The position numbers and the translations under genes are program-made. A stretch of 64,000 nt of DNA from Hyphomonadaceae bacterium (GTDB taxonomy: Bacteria; Pseudomonadota; Alphaproteobacteria; Caulobacterales; Aquidulcibacteraceae): contig JAKFWO010000006.1 of NCBI GenBank assembly GCA_021731815.1, forward strand, positions 1,806 through 65,805. Direction: 5' to 3'. Numbering within the stretch: the first letter of the stretch is position 1; each line of letters starts with the position of its first letter. This document shows, one piece after another, positions 55,237-63,833 of this stretch. The notes beneath the pieces are model-generated. The model was given only the letters and a program-made list of their open reading frames with translations, had not been told where the DNA came from and searched no databases.

Positions 55237-55659
55237 TCAGGACCCGGCCTGATCCGGCGACCCCGCTTTCGGCCTGACGGGAGCCGCGGTCAATATCCGC
55301 CGGAGCTTTATCAACCCGCTTCGCGCCTCGTCAAGCAAGGCCGGCCAGTCCGCCTCCGGGGTCGCAGGGCGCGCGATCAGAACGTAATCGCAGCCGCCCA
55401 CCCCCAGTTCGGGCAAAAGCGCGCGCGCAATGGCCCGCATCCGCCGTTTTGCCCGGTTGCGCGCCACCGCATTGCCGACTTTTTTCGATGCCGTGAAACC
55501 GACCCTGATGTTCACTGCCGTCCCGGGGGGCACCCCGCCAGGGTCTCCCTGAATTCGACGCAGACCCTGAAGTCCAATCCTCCCGGCTCCCGCTTTGGCC
55601 CCTTTGGCACAATCGAGGAATTCGCTGCGCTTTTTCAGCACAGAAATCCGGGGCGGCAT
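55237..55659 (-). CDS. rnpA: Ribonuclease P protein component
   Basis: 140 residues from the ATG at 55659 (MPPRISVLKKRSEFLDCAKG). This small basic protein aids RNase P RNA in trimming tRNA 5' leaders. Seen: LKKRSEFLDCAKGAKAG and the family's RNA-binding stretch VGFTASKKVGNAVARNRAKR RMR. Between them is a somewhat long glycine-rich loop (LRRIQGDPGGVPPGTAVN). Upstream in-frame codons reach far but overlap rpmH and have no ribosome site. It follows rpmH by 83 bp. Confidence 0.95.
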   Translation of the reverse strand: MPPRISVLKKRSEFLDCAKGAKAGAGRIGLQGLRRIQGDPGGVPPGTAVNIRVGFTASKKVGNAVARNRAKRRMRAIARALLPELGVGGCDYVLIARPATPEADWPALLDEARSGLIKLRRILTAAPVRPKAGSPDQAGS

Positions 55660-55742
55660 TGGCGACACCCCGGCGCTCCCATTGTGCCGGTTCGCGCCCG
55701 TAAAAACCGCCGTCGGCACGGGGTCAACACCGCGTGAACTTC

Positions 55743-55877
55743 CTATGCCGACAGCCGCTTTCGGCCCTTGGCGCGACGCCGCGCCAATACACGGCGGCCG
55801 GCCGGATCCGACATGCGGGCGCGAAATCCGTGCCGTCGCTTGCGAACGAGTCGGGAAGGTTGAAAAGTGCGCTTCAC
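55743..55877 (-). CDS. rpmH: 50S ribosomal protein L34, GTG start
   Basis: A 44-residue gene on the minus strand, read from GTG at 55877: [20 protein letters not shown], then [20 protein letters not shown], then LSA and a TAG. This is L34 from end to end. It is easy to miss because of its length and GTG start. It heads the rpmH-rnpA-yidC-engB-argB series. Confidence 0.95.
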   Translation of the reverse strand: MKRTFQPSRLVRKRRHGFRARMSDPAGRRVLARRRAKGRKRLSA

Positions 55878-56303
55878 GAGCCTGTACTCCCGGGCGGGGG
55901 ACGCTTCCGGCGCGGGCGCAAAACCCTTTGACGCCTGCGCGTTCCGTCACCATCATCGAATGAAAAACCAAGGGGCGGTGCTTAGACGAACAGATGTGCG
56001 GCGTCAACGCCAGGCTGCGCCGGGGCCTGCGAATTTTCCCGATTGATGATTCGCGAAAGCCGACTGCACGCACTGCGCGAAACGTTGCAAAAACACGTCC
56101 GATGGTTGAAATTTTAACCATTCACGCTCTAACTGCGCCGGTCCGCGCGCGCATAATGATAAAATCTGCGTGTTTCAGATGACAATGAAGTGCGGGCGCA
56201 ATCAATTGTCGTGAGACGTGGTTAACGAATCTTCGGATTATACCCTGTCAGTTGTCCGCCCCCCTCCCCCGGAATGGCGGACAGATCAATTTCGGAGTTT
56301 CTG
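55878..56303. other. Intergenic region with a 20-bp near-palindrome
   Basis: 426 bp between divergent rpmH and DUF547, moderately AT-rich. A near-perfect palindrome lies at 56102-56121 (ATGGTTGAAATTTTAACCAT; one central pair off). It contains TTAACCAT, a known CtrA-type half site in alphaproteobacteria, on one strand and a one-mismatch copy on the other. I see no DnaA-box cluster, so nothing marks this as oriC. Confidence 0.5.
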
Positions 56304-57110
56304 ATGCGAATTTGTGCTCTCACTTTGGCGATCAGCCTCATGACCACGACCAGTGCTTTTGCCTTGCCCGATGATGCGTCCTGGAACGCGATCCTCGGCA
56401 AATATGTCAAACCTTATCAGGGCGGCATCAATTATTTCGATTATGCGGGGCTGAAATCCCAGCCATCGGATGTGGCGAAGCTCAAAGCCTATGTGACGGC
56501 GTTGCAGACCGAGAAAGTCTCGGCCCTCACCCGCCCCCAGCAATTCGCGTATTGGAGCAATCTCTATAACGCCCTGACCATTCAGGTCATGATTGACAAT
56601 TGGCCCGTCAAGTCGATTCGCGAGATCAAATCCAAAGGCGCACCTTTCGATCCGGTGAAATCAGCCTTTGGAGGGCCGTGGCGTCAGAAATTCGTGACAG
56701 TGGAGGGCAAGGCCCTGACGCTCGATGACATCGAACACGGAATCCTGCGCGTCCAATGGCAGGAGCCGCGCGTGCATTATGCCGTCAATTGCGCCTCTTA
56801 TGGCTGCCCGAATCTCAAGGCGTCTGCGTGGAATGCCGAAACGCTTGAAGCCGATCTCGATGCCGGGGCGAAGGCTTATGTCAATCATCCGCGCGGCGTG
56901 AAGGTCAATGCCAATGGCACGCTGACCCTGTCGTCGATCTATAAATGGTTTGCCGAAGATTTTGGCGGCAATGAAGTCGCGTTGAAGCAGCATCTGACCA
57001 AATACGCGACCCCGGAACTTGCCGCCAGGATCAAGACCGCGAAAATCGCAGGGAATGAATACAGCTGGGCGGTGAATGCTCCCCCGAAAAATGTCGCTGA
57101 GAAGAAATAA
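56304..57110 (+). CDS. DUF547 family exported protein
   Basis: 268 residues from the ATG at 56304, which has GGAG seven bases upstream. A short signal (MRICALTLAISLMTTTSAFA) precedes the DUF547 domain: GGINYFDYAGLKSQPSDVAK, QFAYWSNLYNALTIQVMIDN, TLDDIEHGILR and VHYAVNCASYGCPNLKASAW with its conserved Cys residues. DUF547 proteins are secreted and uncharacterised; the NCASxGCP motif suggests a thiol or metal site. It is followed in the same direction by the TVP38 and FAD-oxidoreductase genes, an association I recall from other marine and soil proteobacteria. Confidence 0.88.
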   Translation: MRICALTLAISLMTTTSAFALPDDASWNAILGKYVKPYQGGINYFDYAGLKSQPSDVAKLKAYVTALQTEKVSALTRPQQFAYWSNLYNALTIQVMIDNWPVKSIREIKSKGAPFDPVKSAFGGPWRQKFVTVEGKALTLDDIEHGILRVQWQEPRVHYAVNCASYGCPNLKASAWNAETLEADLDAGAKAYVNHPRGVKVNANGTLTLSSIYKWFAEDFGGNEVALKQHLTKYATPELAARIKTAKIAGNEYSWAVNAPPKNVAEKK

Positions 57111-57191
57111 TTCTACCCGCCTGTAATTCTTGGTGGTGCCGGTTCTGGCATCGCCGGGGATTGATCCGCAATTTCCCTCCAAGGAGCCGAC

Positions 57192-57938
57192 ATGACCATG
57201 GAAGCCGCCGCCGAAACCCCGCCGCCAGTCAAAAAGAAGTCCAACCCGATCCTGCGGTTTTTGCCCCTGATCCTCATCGCGGTGGGAATCGCGGCGATTC
57301 TGATTTCCGGCGTTTACAAGCAATTGTCACTTGATACCCTTAAAACCCATCGCGAGGCGCTGACGACCTTTGTTCAGGCCAATCTGGTGCTGGCAATCGT
57401 GATTTATTTCGGGGTTTATGTCGCCGCGACGGCGTTTGCCATTCCCGGTGCCTCCTGGATCACGATCAGCGGCGGCTTTCTCTTCGGGCTGTTCGGCGGC
57501 ACTGCGCTGACCGTGGTGTCCGCCACCGTGGGGGCGGTAGTCCTGTTTCTGGCTGCACGATCGGCGATTGGCGGCGGGTTGCGCAAGGCTGTCGGTCCAT
57601 TTTTGGGCAAGATCGAATCCGGGTTCAACGAAAACGCGTTCAGCTACATGTTCTCGATGCGCTTCATCCCGATCATCCCCTTTTTCATCGCCAATATCGC
57701 GCCGGCGGTGCTGGGTGCCAAATTGCGTGACTATGTCATCACTACATTTTTCGGCATCATGCCCGGAACTTTTGCCTATACATGGGTGGGAGCGGGACTT
57801 GGTGCCACCTTCGACCAGGGGAAAACGCCCGACCTTGGCGCCTTTGCCGCGCAATTGACCCCCGCTTTTGCGGCAATCGGGATCGTGTCCCTTCTGCCGG
57901 CCCTGATCAAGCGTTTCACCCGGAAAAAGCCGGCCTGA
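57192..57938 (+). CDS. TVP38/TMEM64 (SNARE-associated, DedA-like) membrane protein
   Basis: 248 residues with AAGGAG just upstream of the ATG. After a basic N-terminus about six hydrophobic segments follow (LPLILIAVGIAAILISGVYK; LVLAIVIYFGVYVAATAFAI). The family marks are PGASWITISGGFLFGLFGGT and MFSMRFIPIIPFFIANIAPA with the R-F/x-P-x-x-P re-entrant loop, then TFFGIMPGTFAYTWVGAGLG. These proteins resemble DedA lipid scramblase/flippase-like carriers; the exact substrate is not known. It lies between DUF547 and the FAD oxidoreductase. Confidence 0.9.
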   Translation: MTMEAAAETPPPVKKKSNPILRFLPLILIAVGIAAILISGVYKQLSLDTLKTHREALTTFVQANLVLAIVIYFGVYVAATAFAIPGASWITISGGFLFGLFGGTALTVVSATVGAVVLFLAARSAIGGGLRKAVGPFLGKIESGFNENAFSYMFSMRFIPIIPFFIANIAPAVLGAKLRDYVITTFFGIMPGTFAYTWVGAGLGATFDQGKTPDLGAFAAQLTPAFAAIGIVSLLPALIKRFTRKKPA

Positions 57939-58015
57939 GGCCAGGGTCGCAGTAAGTGTCGGAGCGCCGGGCCTGATGTTCAGCGCCGGTTTTGCGAATA
58001 ATCATCGAGGATCAG

Positions 58016-59464
58016 ATGGCGGAACGGGAAAAAATCACGGCGGATGTCGCCGTGATCGGCGGTGGCTCGGGCGGTTTGGTGGTGGCTGCGGTCGCGGCAC
58101 CTCTGGGGCTCAGAACCGTTTTGTTCGAGCGCGGCAAGATGGGGGGCGATTGCCTGAATTATGGCTGCGTTCCCTCCAAGGCACTGATCGCGGCCGGCAA
58201 GGCTGCACAGGACATGCGCGATTCGGCCCGGTTCGGCGTTGCTTCGGTCGAGCCGCAAGTCGACTGGCTGCAAGTCCGCGCCCATGTGCGCGGCGTCATT
58301 GCCGGGATCGAACCCCATGACAGCCAGGAGCGGTTCGAAGGGCTCGGGGTCAAAGTCATTCGTGAGCATGCGCATTTCCTCGATGCCGATACTTTGGTGT
58401 CCGACAGTGTGGAGCTCAAGGCGCGCTATATCGTCGTGGCCACCGGCTCGGGGCCTGCGGTGCCGACCATTCCCGGGCTCGACCAAATCCCCTTTCTGAC
58501 CAATGAGACCGTGTTCGACCTTCCCGTCCTGCCGAAAAAACTGATTGTGCTGGGTGCGGGGCCGATCGGTATCGAGCTCGGACAGGCTTTCCGCCGGTTG
58601 GGGTCACAGGTAACGATCGTTGAGGCCGCCCGGGCGCTGGGTTCGGCCGAGCCGGAGATGGCGGCGGTCGTGGTGGAGAAACTCCGCAAGGAGGGGGTGG
58701 AGCTGCTGGAAGGCTTCCGCGCCACAAGGGTCGAGAAGACCGAATTGGGCGAAACCCGGGTGACGATTGAAGGTCCCGACCGCGTGGCGCGGACGATCGA
58801 AGGCACCCATCTTCTTGTGGCGGCCGGTCGCCGTCCACATGTCCAGGGCATGGATCTCGAAAAAGCCGGTGTCGAATATGACAGCCGCGGTATCAAGACC
58901 AATCCATTCATGCGCACCACCAACAAGCGTGTCTGGGCGGTTGGCGACGTGGCCGGGCGGGGGCAATTTACCCATGTCGCGGGATTCCAGGCCGGGCTGT
59001 TCATTCGCAATGCCTTGTTCAAGCTCTCCCAGGGGCGGGCCGATTCCATGGCGATCCCGGGGGTTACCTATTCGGAGCCGGAACTCGCCCAGATCGGCCT
59101 GACCGAGGCCGAGGCCCGCCAGATCCATGGGGATGCAGTCCGGACCACGACATGGACATTTCATGAAAATGACCGCGCCCGCGCCGAACGCAGCGAAGAA
59201 GGGCTGGGAAAGATCATTGCCGACAAAAAGGGCCGCATCCTGGGGGCTTCCATTGTCGGGGAACATGCAGGCGAACTGATTGCCCCGATCGCGGTGTGCA
59301 TGGGCCAAAAGCTGACCTATGACGCGCTGCGCACCTCCTATATCGCGCCTTATCCAACGCGCGGCGAACTGGTCCAGCGCCTGGCCAAGCAATTTTCGGC
59401 GGCACGACTCTATGCGGATTCGACGCGCCGGCTCGTTTCGATCGTCGGCAAGATCCTGCCATAA
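58016..59464 (+). CDS. Pyridine nucleotide-disulfide oxidoreductase (mercuric reductase-like)
   Basis: 482 residues from the ATG at 58016. FAD-binding DVAVIGGGSGGLVVAAVAAP, redox disulfide in GGDCLNYGCVPSKAL (CxxxxC), NAD site LIVLGAGPIGIELGQAFRRL, second FAD part VWAVGDVAGRGQFTHVAGFQ, and the dimer domain. The C-terminal HPTxSE motif of lipoamide dehydrogenase reads YPTRGE, so the catalytic His-Glu pair is not conserved in the usual way. There is no N-terminal metal-binding domain or C-terminal cysteine pair as in true MerA, and no mer genes nearby. The substrate is unknown. Adjacent TVP38 is a recurring partner. Confidence 0.9.
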   Translation: MAEREKITADVAVIGGGSGGLVVAAVAAPLGLRTVLFERGKMGGDCLNYGCVPSKALIAAGKAAQDMRDSARFGVASVEPQVDWLQVRAHVRGVIAGIEPHDSQERFEGLGVKVIREHAHFLDADTLVSDSVELKARYIVVATGSGPAVPTIPGLDQIPFLTNETVFDLPVLPKKLIVLGAGPIGIELGQAFRRLGSQVTIVEAARALGSAEPEMAAVVVEKLRKEGVELLEGFRATRVEKTELGETRVTIEGPDRVARTIEGTHLLVAAGRRPHVQGMDLEKAGVEYDSRGIKTNPFMRTTNKRVWAVGDVAGRGQFTHVAGFQAGLFIRNALFKLSQGRADSMAIPGVTYSEPELAQIGLTEAEARQIHGDAVRTTTWTFHENDRARAERSEEGLGKIIADKKGRILGASIVGEHAGELIAPIAVCMGQKLTYDALRTSYIAPYPTRGELVQRLAKQFSAARLYADSTRRLVSIVGKILP

Positions 59465-59492
59465 TTTCGGGGGGTGACCGGGAGGCCTGTGC

Positions 59493-60263
59493 ATGCCCAT
59501 TCCCCGCCTTTATGTCGGGTCCGCACTTTCCGAAGGCGCACGTATCGAGCTTGAGGCCGGGCAGACCCATCATTTGCTGAACGTCTTGCGGATGAGCGAA
59601 GGCGATTCTGCGCTGATATTCAACGGGCGTGACGGGGAATGGAGCGGTGATCTCATCGTCCTGTCCAGAAAGAAAGCGGAGATCGCGATCGAACACCAGA
59701 CCCGGGCATATCGGCCGTCTCCGGATCTTGAATTGCTGTTTGCGCCGCTGAAAAAGGACCGGACCGATTTCACCATTGAAAAGGCGGTCGAATTGGGCGT
59801 TCGCCGCATCCAGCCGGTATTGACCGAACGGACCAATGCCGATCATGTTCGCCCGGACCGACTTCAAAGCCTTGCCATTGGATCCGCGGAGCAATCCGAA
59901 CGCCTCGATGTGCCTGATATCGCGCCGCCGCGCCGACTTGGCATCGTGTTGCGGGACTGGCCGGCTGGTCGCATCCTGCTGTTTGCGGACGAGCAGGGTG
60001 ACGAAAAACAAAAGCCCTGGGGCGGGGAGGCGGGGCGCGCGCGCGCCGCCGCCGAAGTGATTGCGCAGATTACGAGCGAGCGCGAATGCGCACCGCTGAG
60101 CGTGCTGATTGGCCCCGAGGGCGGGTTTTCGCCGGAAGAACGCGCGTATTTGCGCCTTCAATCCTTTGTCCATCCCGTCAGCCTGGGACCACGTATTCTG
60201 CGCGCAGAAACCGCGAGCACGGTTCTGCTGGGGCTGGTTCAGGCCCTGTGGGGCGACCGGTAA
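59493..60263 (+). CDS. rsmE: 16S rRNA m3U1498 methyltransferase RsmE
   Basis: 256 residues, the normal length. It methylates N3 of U1498 in 16S rRNA. Seen: the N-terminal PUA-like part (RLYVGSALSEGARIELEAGQ, THHLLNVLRM), FAPLKKDRTDFTIEKAVELG, and the knotted SPOUT core VLIGPEGGFSPEER with LGPRILRAETASTVLLGLVQ. It follows the FAD oxidoreductase by 28 bp. Confidence 0.96.
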   Translation: MPIPRLYVGSALSEGARIELEAGQTHHLLNVLRMSEGDSALIFNGRDGEWSGDLIVLSRKKAEIAIEHQTRAYRPSPDLELLFAPLKKDRTDFTIEKAVELGVRRIQPVLTERTNADHVRPDRLQSLAIGSAEQSERLDVPDIAPPRRLGIVLRDWPAGRILLFADEQGDEKQKPWGGEAGRARAAAEVIAQITSERECAPLSVLIGPEGGFSPEERAYLRLQSFVHPVSLGPRILRAETASTVLLGLVQALWGDR

Positions 60264-60401
60264 CCAAAAGCCCGGCACCCTGCCCGGCGCGCCCCCGCCA
60301 CGCACCGATGGAGGGGGCGAGATCGAACAGCAATTGTCGCAATCGCCGAAAACGCGGGCGGCGAATTTCGCCGCATTCCAAAGATTTCGACCGAAGAATC
60401 T

Positions 60402-62783
60402 CTAGAATTTTGCTGACAGGCGCAATGTGTAAGCAGCACCACTCAGGCCGAACTGGACGGATTCATAAATAAACCCGTTATCGGTCTCGAGATCGTCCTG
60501 GCGGGTCGGGAATTGGTCAAAGATGTTCGAGGCCGCGGCGGTAAAGCGGAAATGGCGGTTGACGTCCACGCTCAGGCTGGCATCGGCCGAAATCCGTGCG
60601 TCATAGCGCGCATTGGGAACCCCACCGGCCGTCCCGGTAAAGGTGCCCAGCGTTTGCGGACCGAAATAGATGAATTTCCAGTCAAAAGTAACCGGGCCCT
60701 TTGCATAGTCGAAGCCGAACACGCCCTTGGCGCGCGGGGCACCATTTTCGATGAACAGCCGCTCGCGTTCGGAGACAAATATCTCCTCGCGTCCCTCAAA
60801 GCCTTCCGGCAGATTGAGTTGCAGGATACGCGTGAAATTGACATTGAACGCCGCGGACGAATGCAATTTACCGCCGAACAGATCGGTCCGATGGTCGATG
60901 GTGACATCAAAGCCGCGCGTGCGGGTGTCGGCGGCATTGACGAAGAATTGCGCTTCGCCGACCTGGAGAGCGGCAAGCGTTGCGCCGATCGTCGGATCCG
61001 TCTGGTCGAAGCGCCCGGTCAGCAGGATGCGGTCGTCGATACGGATCCAATAGCCATCCACCGTGAGGGTGAGTTTGCCCGGCAGGCGCGCCGTGAAGCC
61101 GGCCGTATAGCTGAGCGAGGTTTCCTCGCGCAAAGCCGGGATGCCGGCGGCTTCGGCGATCGGTCCGCCATTGGGCGCAAGCACCACTTCCACGGGCTCG
61201 CCGCGGATGAAATTGGTGAAGGTTGAAGAAAACAGCCGCTGCTGGAGCGAGGGCGCGCGGAAGCCCGAACTTACCGTGCCGCGCAGCACGACATTGCCGA
61301 GCGTGTAGGCGGTCGAGAATTTGCCGATGGCGGTGGAGCCGAAATCGGAATAACGCTCGAACCGGCCCGCGACATCGATCAGCCAGTTTTCCGTGAGATT
61401 CGCTTCGATATCGGCGTAGAGCGCCCAATTGCCGCGGCTCTCGCGCACTTCATCGCCGGGCTGGAAACCGGGAAAGCCCTGGCTGCCGGCGCTGCCGCCG
61501 CCCGGACCATCGGCGTCGATGAACGAGCCCGGCACGCCCGCCACGATCCGGTAGAAATCGCGGCGATATTCTGCCCCGAAGGCGAAATTAACTCCCGACA
61601 GCAAATTCTCAGCGTAACGGGTGAAATCGAGATTGGTCGTGCTTTGCTGGAAGCTGAAGCCGCCGGCATCGAAACTGGTTGGGCTCAGCCCGCGCCCGCC
61701 ATTGATGAGATCCAGATTGGCAAGCGAGGCATTGACCGTATTATTGATCGTATAGAACAATTCGTTGAAGCCATAGGTCGAGGAAAAATCCGCCGACCAG
61801 CCCAGAACCTTGCCGCGCAGGCCAAGGCTTGCACTGACATCGTTGGATTCGGTGTCGATCAGCGGAACGAAGCCGTTCGGGAAATTGGCCGCCGAATTAC
61901 GCGATGGAATGTCGTCCGTGCCGATTCCGCCGCGCTCGAATGCGCCAGCCGATCCAAAACGGTGCTGGTAGCCGGCAAAGCCATAGACCTCGAACCCTGA
62001 TGCGCCCAGAGGTGCAGAGGCATTGATGAAGCCCGTGCCATTTTCGGTGCGTGTGTCGCCGATAATGCGCAGGCTGTCGGGCGCGCGGTCGGATCGTCCC
62101 CGGTCGAGATATTCACCGGTTATGGACAGAAACCCGCCATCCCCAAGCTCGGTCCCGGCATAAAAGGCGGCCTGGTAATTCTCGCCATCGCCACGCGTAT
62201 ATTGACCGAAAGACAGAACGGATTCGAACCCTTTTCTTTCCTTCAGCCGGATATTGATGACCCCCGCAATGGCATCCGAACCATATTGGGCGGCCGCGCC
62301 GTCGCGCAGCACCTCCACCCGCTCGACCGCGAGCGTGGGGATGGTGTTGAGATCGGTGCCGGTATTGCCGCGATTGCGCGCGCCGAACAGATTGACCAAG
62401 GCCACCGTGTGCCGGCGCTTGCCATTGAGCAGAACCAGCGTCTGATCCGAACCGAGCCCGCGCAAGGCCGCCGAATCAATATGGTCCGCCCCGTCCGCGC
62501 CGGTCTGGCGCGTGGAATTGAAGGACGGTGAAATGAATTGCAGCGCCTGGGCGAGGTCAAGTTGCGGCGCACTGACCGAAACATCGCCAAAATCGATGAG
62601 GTCGACCGGCGCAGGGCTATCGGTGACCGAACCCCCGATCCGCCGCGAGCCGACGACCACGACCTCATTTTCGTCCGCGGCTTCCGCGGCATCCTCGGGA
62701 ACGGTCTGGGCGAAGACCTGCGGATCGGCGAGGATGAACAAACTGGCGGCTGAAATGAGGCTGATAGACAGTGGTTTGCGCAT
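60402..62783 (-). CDS. TonB-dependent outer-membrane receptor
   Basis: 793 residues from the ATG at 62783 (GGGGAAA upstream). A signal peptide (LSISLISAASLFILADPQVFAQ) is followed by a TonB box (ENEVVVVGSRRIGGSVTDSP), a plug of the vitamin/iron-type TonB receptor with SADGADHIDSAALRGLG-like order (RGLGSDQTLVLLNGKRRHTV; IPTLAVERVEVLRDGAAAQY; GSDAIAGVINIRLKER) and a barrel ending AYTLRLSAKF. This plug type is unlike the other two receptors here. The 2OG-Fe(II) oxygenase gene lies 111 bp upstream on the same strand, so both may share a transcript. The substrate is unknown. Confidence 0.92.
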   Translation of the reverse strand: MRKPLSISLISAASLFILADPQVFAQTVPEDAAEAADENEVVVVGSRRIGGSVTDSPAPVDLIDFGDVSVSAPQLDLAQALQFISPSFNSTRQTGADGADHIDSAALRGLGSDQTLVLLNGKRRHTVALVNLFGARNRGNTGTDLNTIPTLAVERVEVLRDGAAAQYGSDAIAGVINIRLKERKGFESVLSFGQYTRGDGENYQAAFYAGTELGDGGFLSITGEYLDRGRSDRAPDSLRIIGDTRTENGTGFINASAPLGASGFEVYGFAGYQHRFGSAGAFERGGIGTDDIPSRNSAANFPNGFVPLIDTESNDVSASLGLRGKVLGWSADFSSTYGFNELFYTINNTVNASLANLDLINGGRGLSPTSFDAGGFSFQQSTTNLDFTRYAENLLSGVNFAFGAEYRRDFYRIVAGVPGSFIDADGPGGGSAGSQGFPGFQPGDEVRESRGNWALYADIEANLTENWLIDVAGRFERYSDFGSTAIGKFSTAYTLGNVVLRGTVSSGFRAPSLQQRLFSSTFTNFIRGEPVEVVLAPNGGPIAEAAGIPALREETSLSYTAGFTARLPGKLTLTVDGYWIRIDDRILLTGRFDQTDPTIGATLAALQVGEAQFFVNAADTRTRGFDVTIDHRTDLFGGKLHSSAAFNVNFTRILQLNLPEGFEGREEIFVSERERLFIENGAPRAKGVFGFDYAKGPVTFDWKFIYFGPQTLGTFTGTAGGVPNARYDARISADASLSVDVNRHFRFTAAASNIFDQFPTRQDDLETDNGFIYESVQFGLSGAAYTLRLSAKF

Positions 62784-62894
62784 GGAATTTCCCCGATCCG
62801 GATCGTTCATCAATATGGTGGGGCAAAGTCTCCCCAAACTGACCCCGTGGCAAGTCCCGATCACATGACCGCAGCCGCCCGATCAGGACTGTGT

Positions 62895-63587
62895 CTATTT
62901 CCACGCATAATTGAAACTCGCGGAAAGTCGTGGCGAGGTGCCATCATGGCGCAAGACCTCGTGGCGGAGAAAGCTCTCCCACAGCAACAACATCCCCGGT
63001 TTGGGAAATTCGGTGACAAAGGGTTTGAGTTCGGTACGCGCATCGCTCCGGCGGAGCGGCGCGCCCATCATGAGCCCGAGACGCGGGTCCTCGAAACGCA
63101 GCCCGGCCGAGCCGTCCGGGATCTCGACATAATATGTACCGGAAATCACGCTGTGCGGGTGGATATGGCCGGAGTGAAACCCGCCCGGTTCGAGCAGATT
63201 GACCCAGATATGATCGAGCCTGATCTTCCCACCGGCCAGATCAAAATGCAGGTCCTCGGCAAACACCCTGACATGCCGGTCGATCAATTTTTTCAGATCA
63301 CCAAAACAGGGCGCGCGCAAAGGCAGGTCGAACAGCGAGGAATAAGACGTATAGCCGGGATAATTGTTTTCCTCGCACCATGCGATTCCGGCTCCGTCTT
63401 CTTCTGCAAAGGACCGGATACTCGCCCCCAGTTCCCTGTTGAGCCGTGTGGTTTCTTCCGGGGAATTATCCGCGCGATAGAGCCGGGTTGCAAATAGCGA
63501 GGCGACCGAAACCTTGGGACCGGGCCTATTGGGATTGGGCATATTGGGATTGGGCATATTGGGACCGGGCCTATTGGGATTGGGCAT
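62895..63587 (-). CDS. 2OG-Fe(II) oxygenase (TIGR02466-like)
   Basis: 230 residues with a good ribosome site (GAAGGA) before the ATG at 63587. The fold is the double-stranded helix of putative 2-oxoglutarate/iron oxygenases: HIWVNLLEPGGFHSGHIHPH, the strand SVISGTYYVEIPDGSAGLRF and a distal RHEVLRHDG, which likely hold the iron ligands and the 2OG arginine (SPRLSASFNY). The substrate is unknown. The N-terminus is a repeat (MPNPNRPGPN MPNPN MPNPNRPGPK) coded by 15-bp tandem units, so three in-frame ATGs (codons 1, 11 and 16) compete as starts. It precedes the third TonB receptor gene. Confidence 0.82.
   Translation of the reverse strand: MPNPNRPGPNMPNPNMPNPNRPGPKVSVASLFATRLYRADNSPEETTRLNRELGASIRSFAEEDGAGIAWCEENNYPGYTSYSSLFDLPLRAPCFGDLKKLIDRHVRVFAEDLHFDLAGGKIRLDHIWVNLLEPGGFHSGHIHPHSVISGTYYVEIPDGSAGLRFEDPRLGLMMGAPLRRSDARTELKPFVTEFPKPGMLLLWESFLRHEVLRHDGTSPRLSASFNYAWK
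63516..63587. repeat. 15-bp tandem repeats over the oxygenase start codon
   Basis: Five 15-bp units of two kinds alternate from 63516: gggaccgggcctatt, gggattgggcatatt twice, gggaccgggcctatt, and a final gggattgggcat that holds the ATG. Each gggattgggcat unit supplies an in-frame ATG on the minus strand. Confidence 0.93.
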
Positions 63588-63758
63588 AAATGTCCTTCAG
63601 GATGTGACGTTTCAGGCGAATGATGACATGCCGGGCCAAAGCCGCGCAAATTCTGCGCCGCGCGATTGCCAAGGCAGCGGCCTTCAATTATAGCACGCGC
63701 TTCGCGTCAGGGGCGGCCGGGACATTTCACCGATCGCCTTGCAGCGCGCTTACCCAAA

Positions 63759-63833
63759 GCGGGCGTAGCTCAGGGGTAGAGCACAACCTTGCCAAGGTTG
63801 GGGTCGAGGGTTCGAATCCCTTCGCCCGCTCCA
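63759..63833 (+). tRNA. tRNA-Gly (GCC)
   Basis: The cloverleaf is complete: acceptor GCGGGCG / CGCCCGC, D arm around GCTCAGGGGTAGAGC, anticodon stem CAACC/GGTTG around loop TTGCCAA (anticodon GCC, 63791-63793), T arm GAGGGTTCGAATCCCTT, discriminator T and an encoded CCA (63831-63833). Confidence 0.96.

Noticed and set aside
55878-56303. oriC next to rpmH
   Set aside because: Neither dnaA nor a cluster of DnaA boxes (TTATCCACA) is visible.
58016-59464. Mercuric reductase of a mer operon
   Set aside because: No N-terminal metal-binding domain, no C-terminal vicinal cysteines and no other mer genes; only the general fold is shared.
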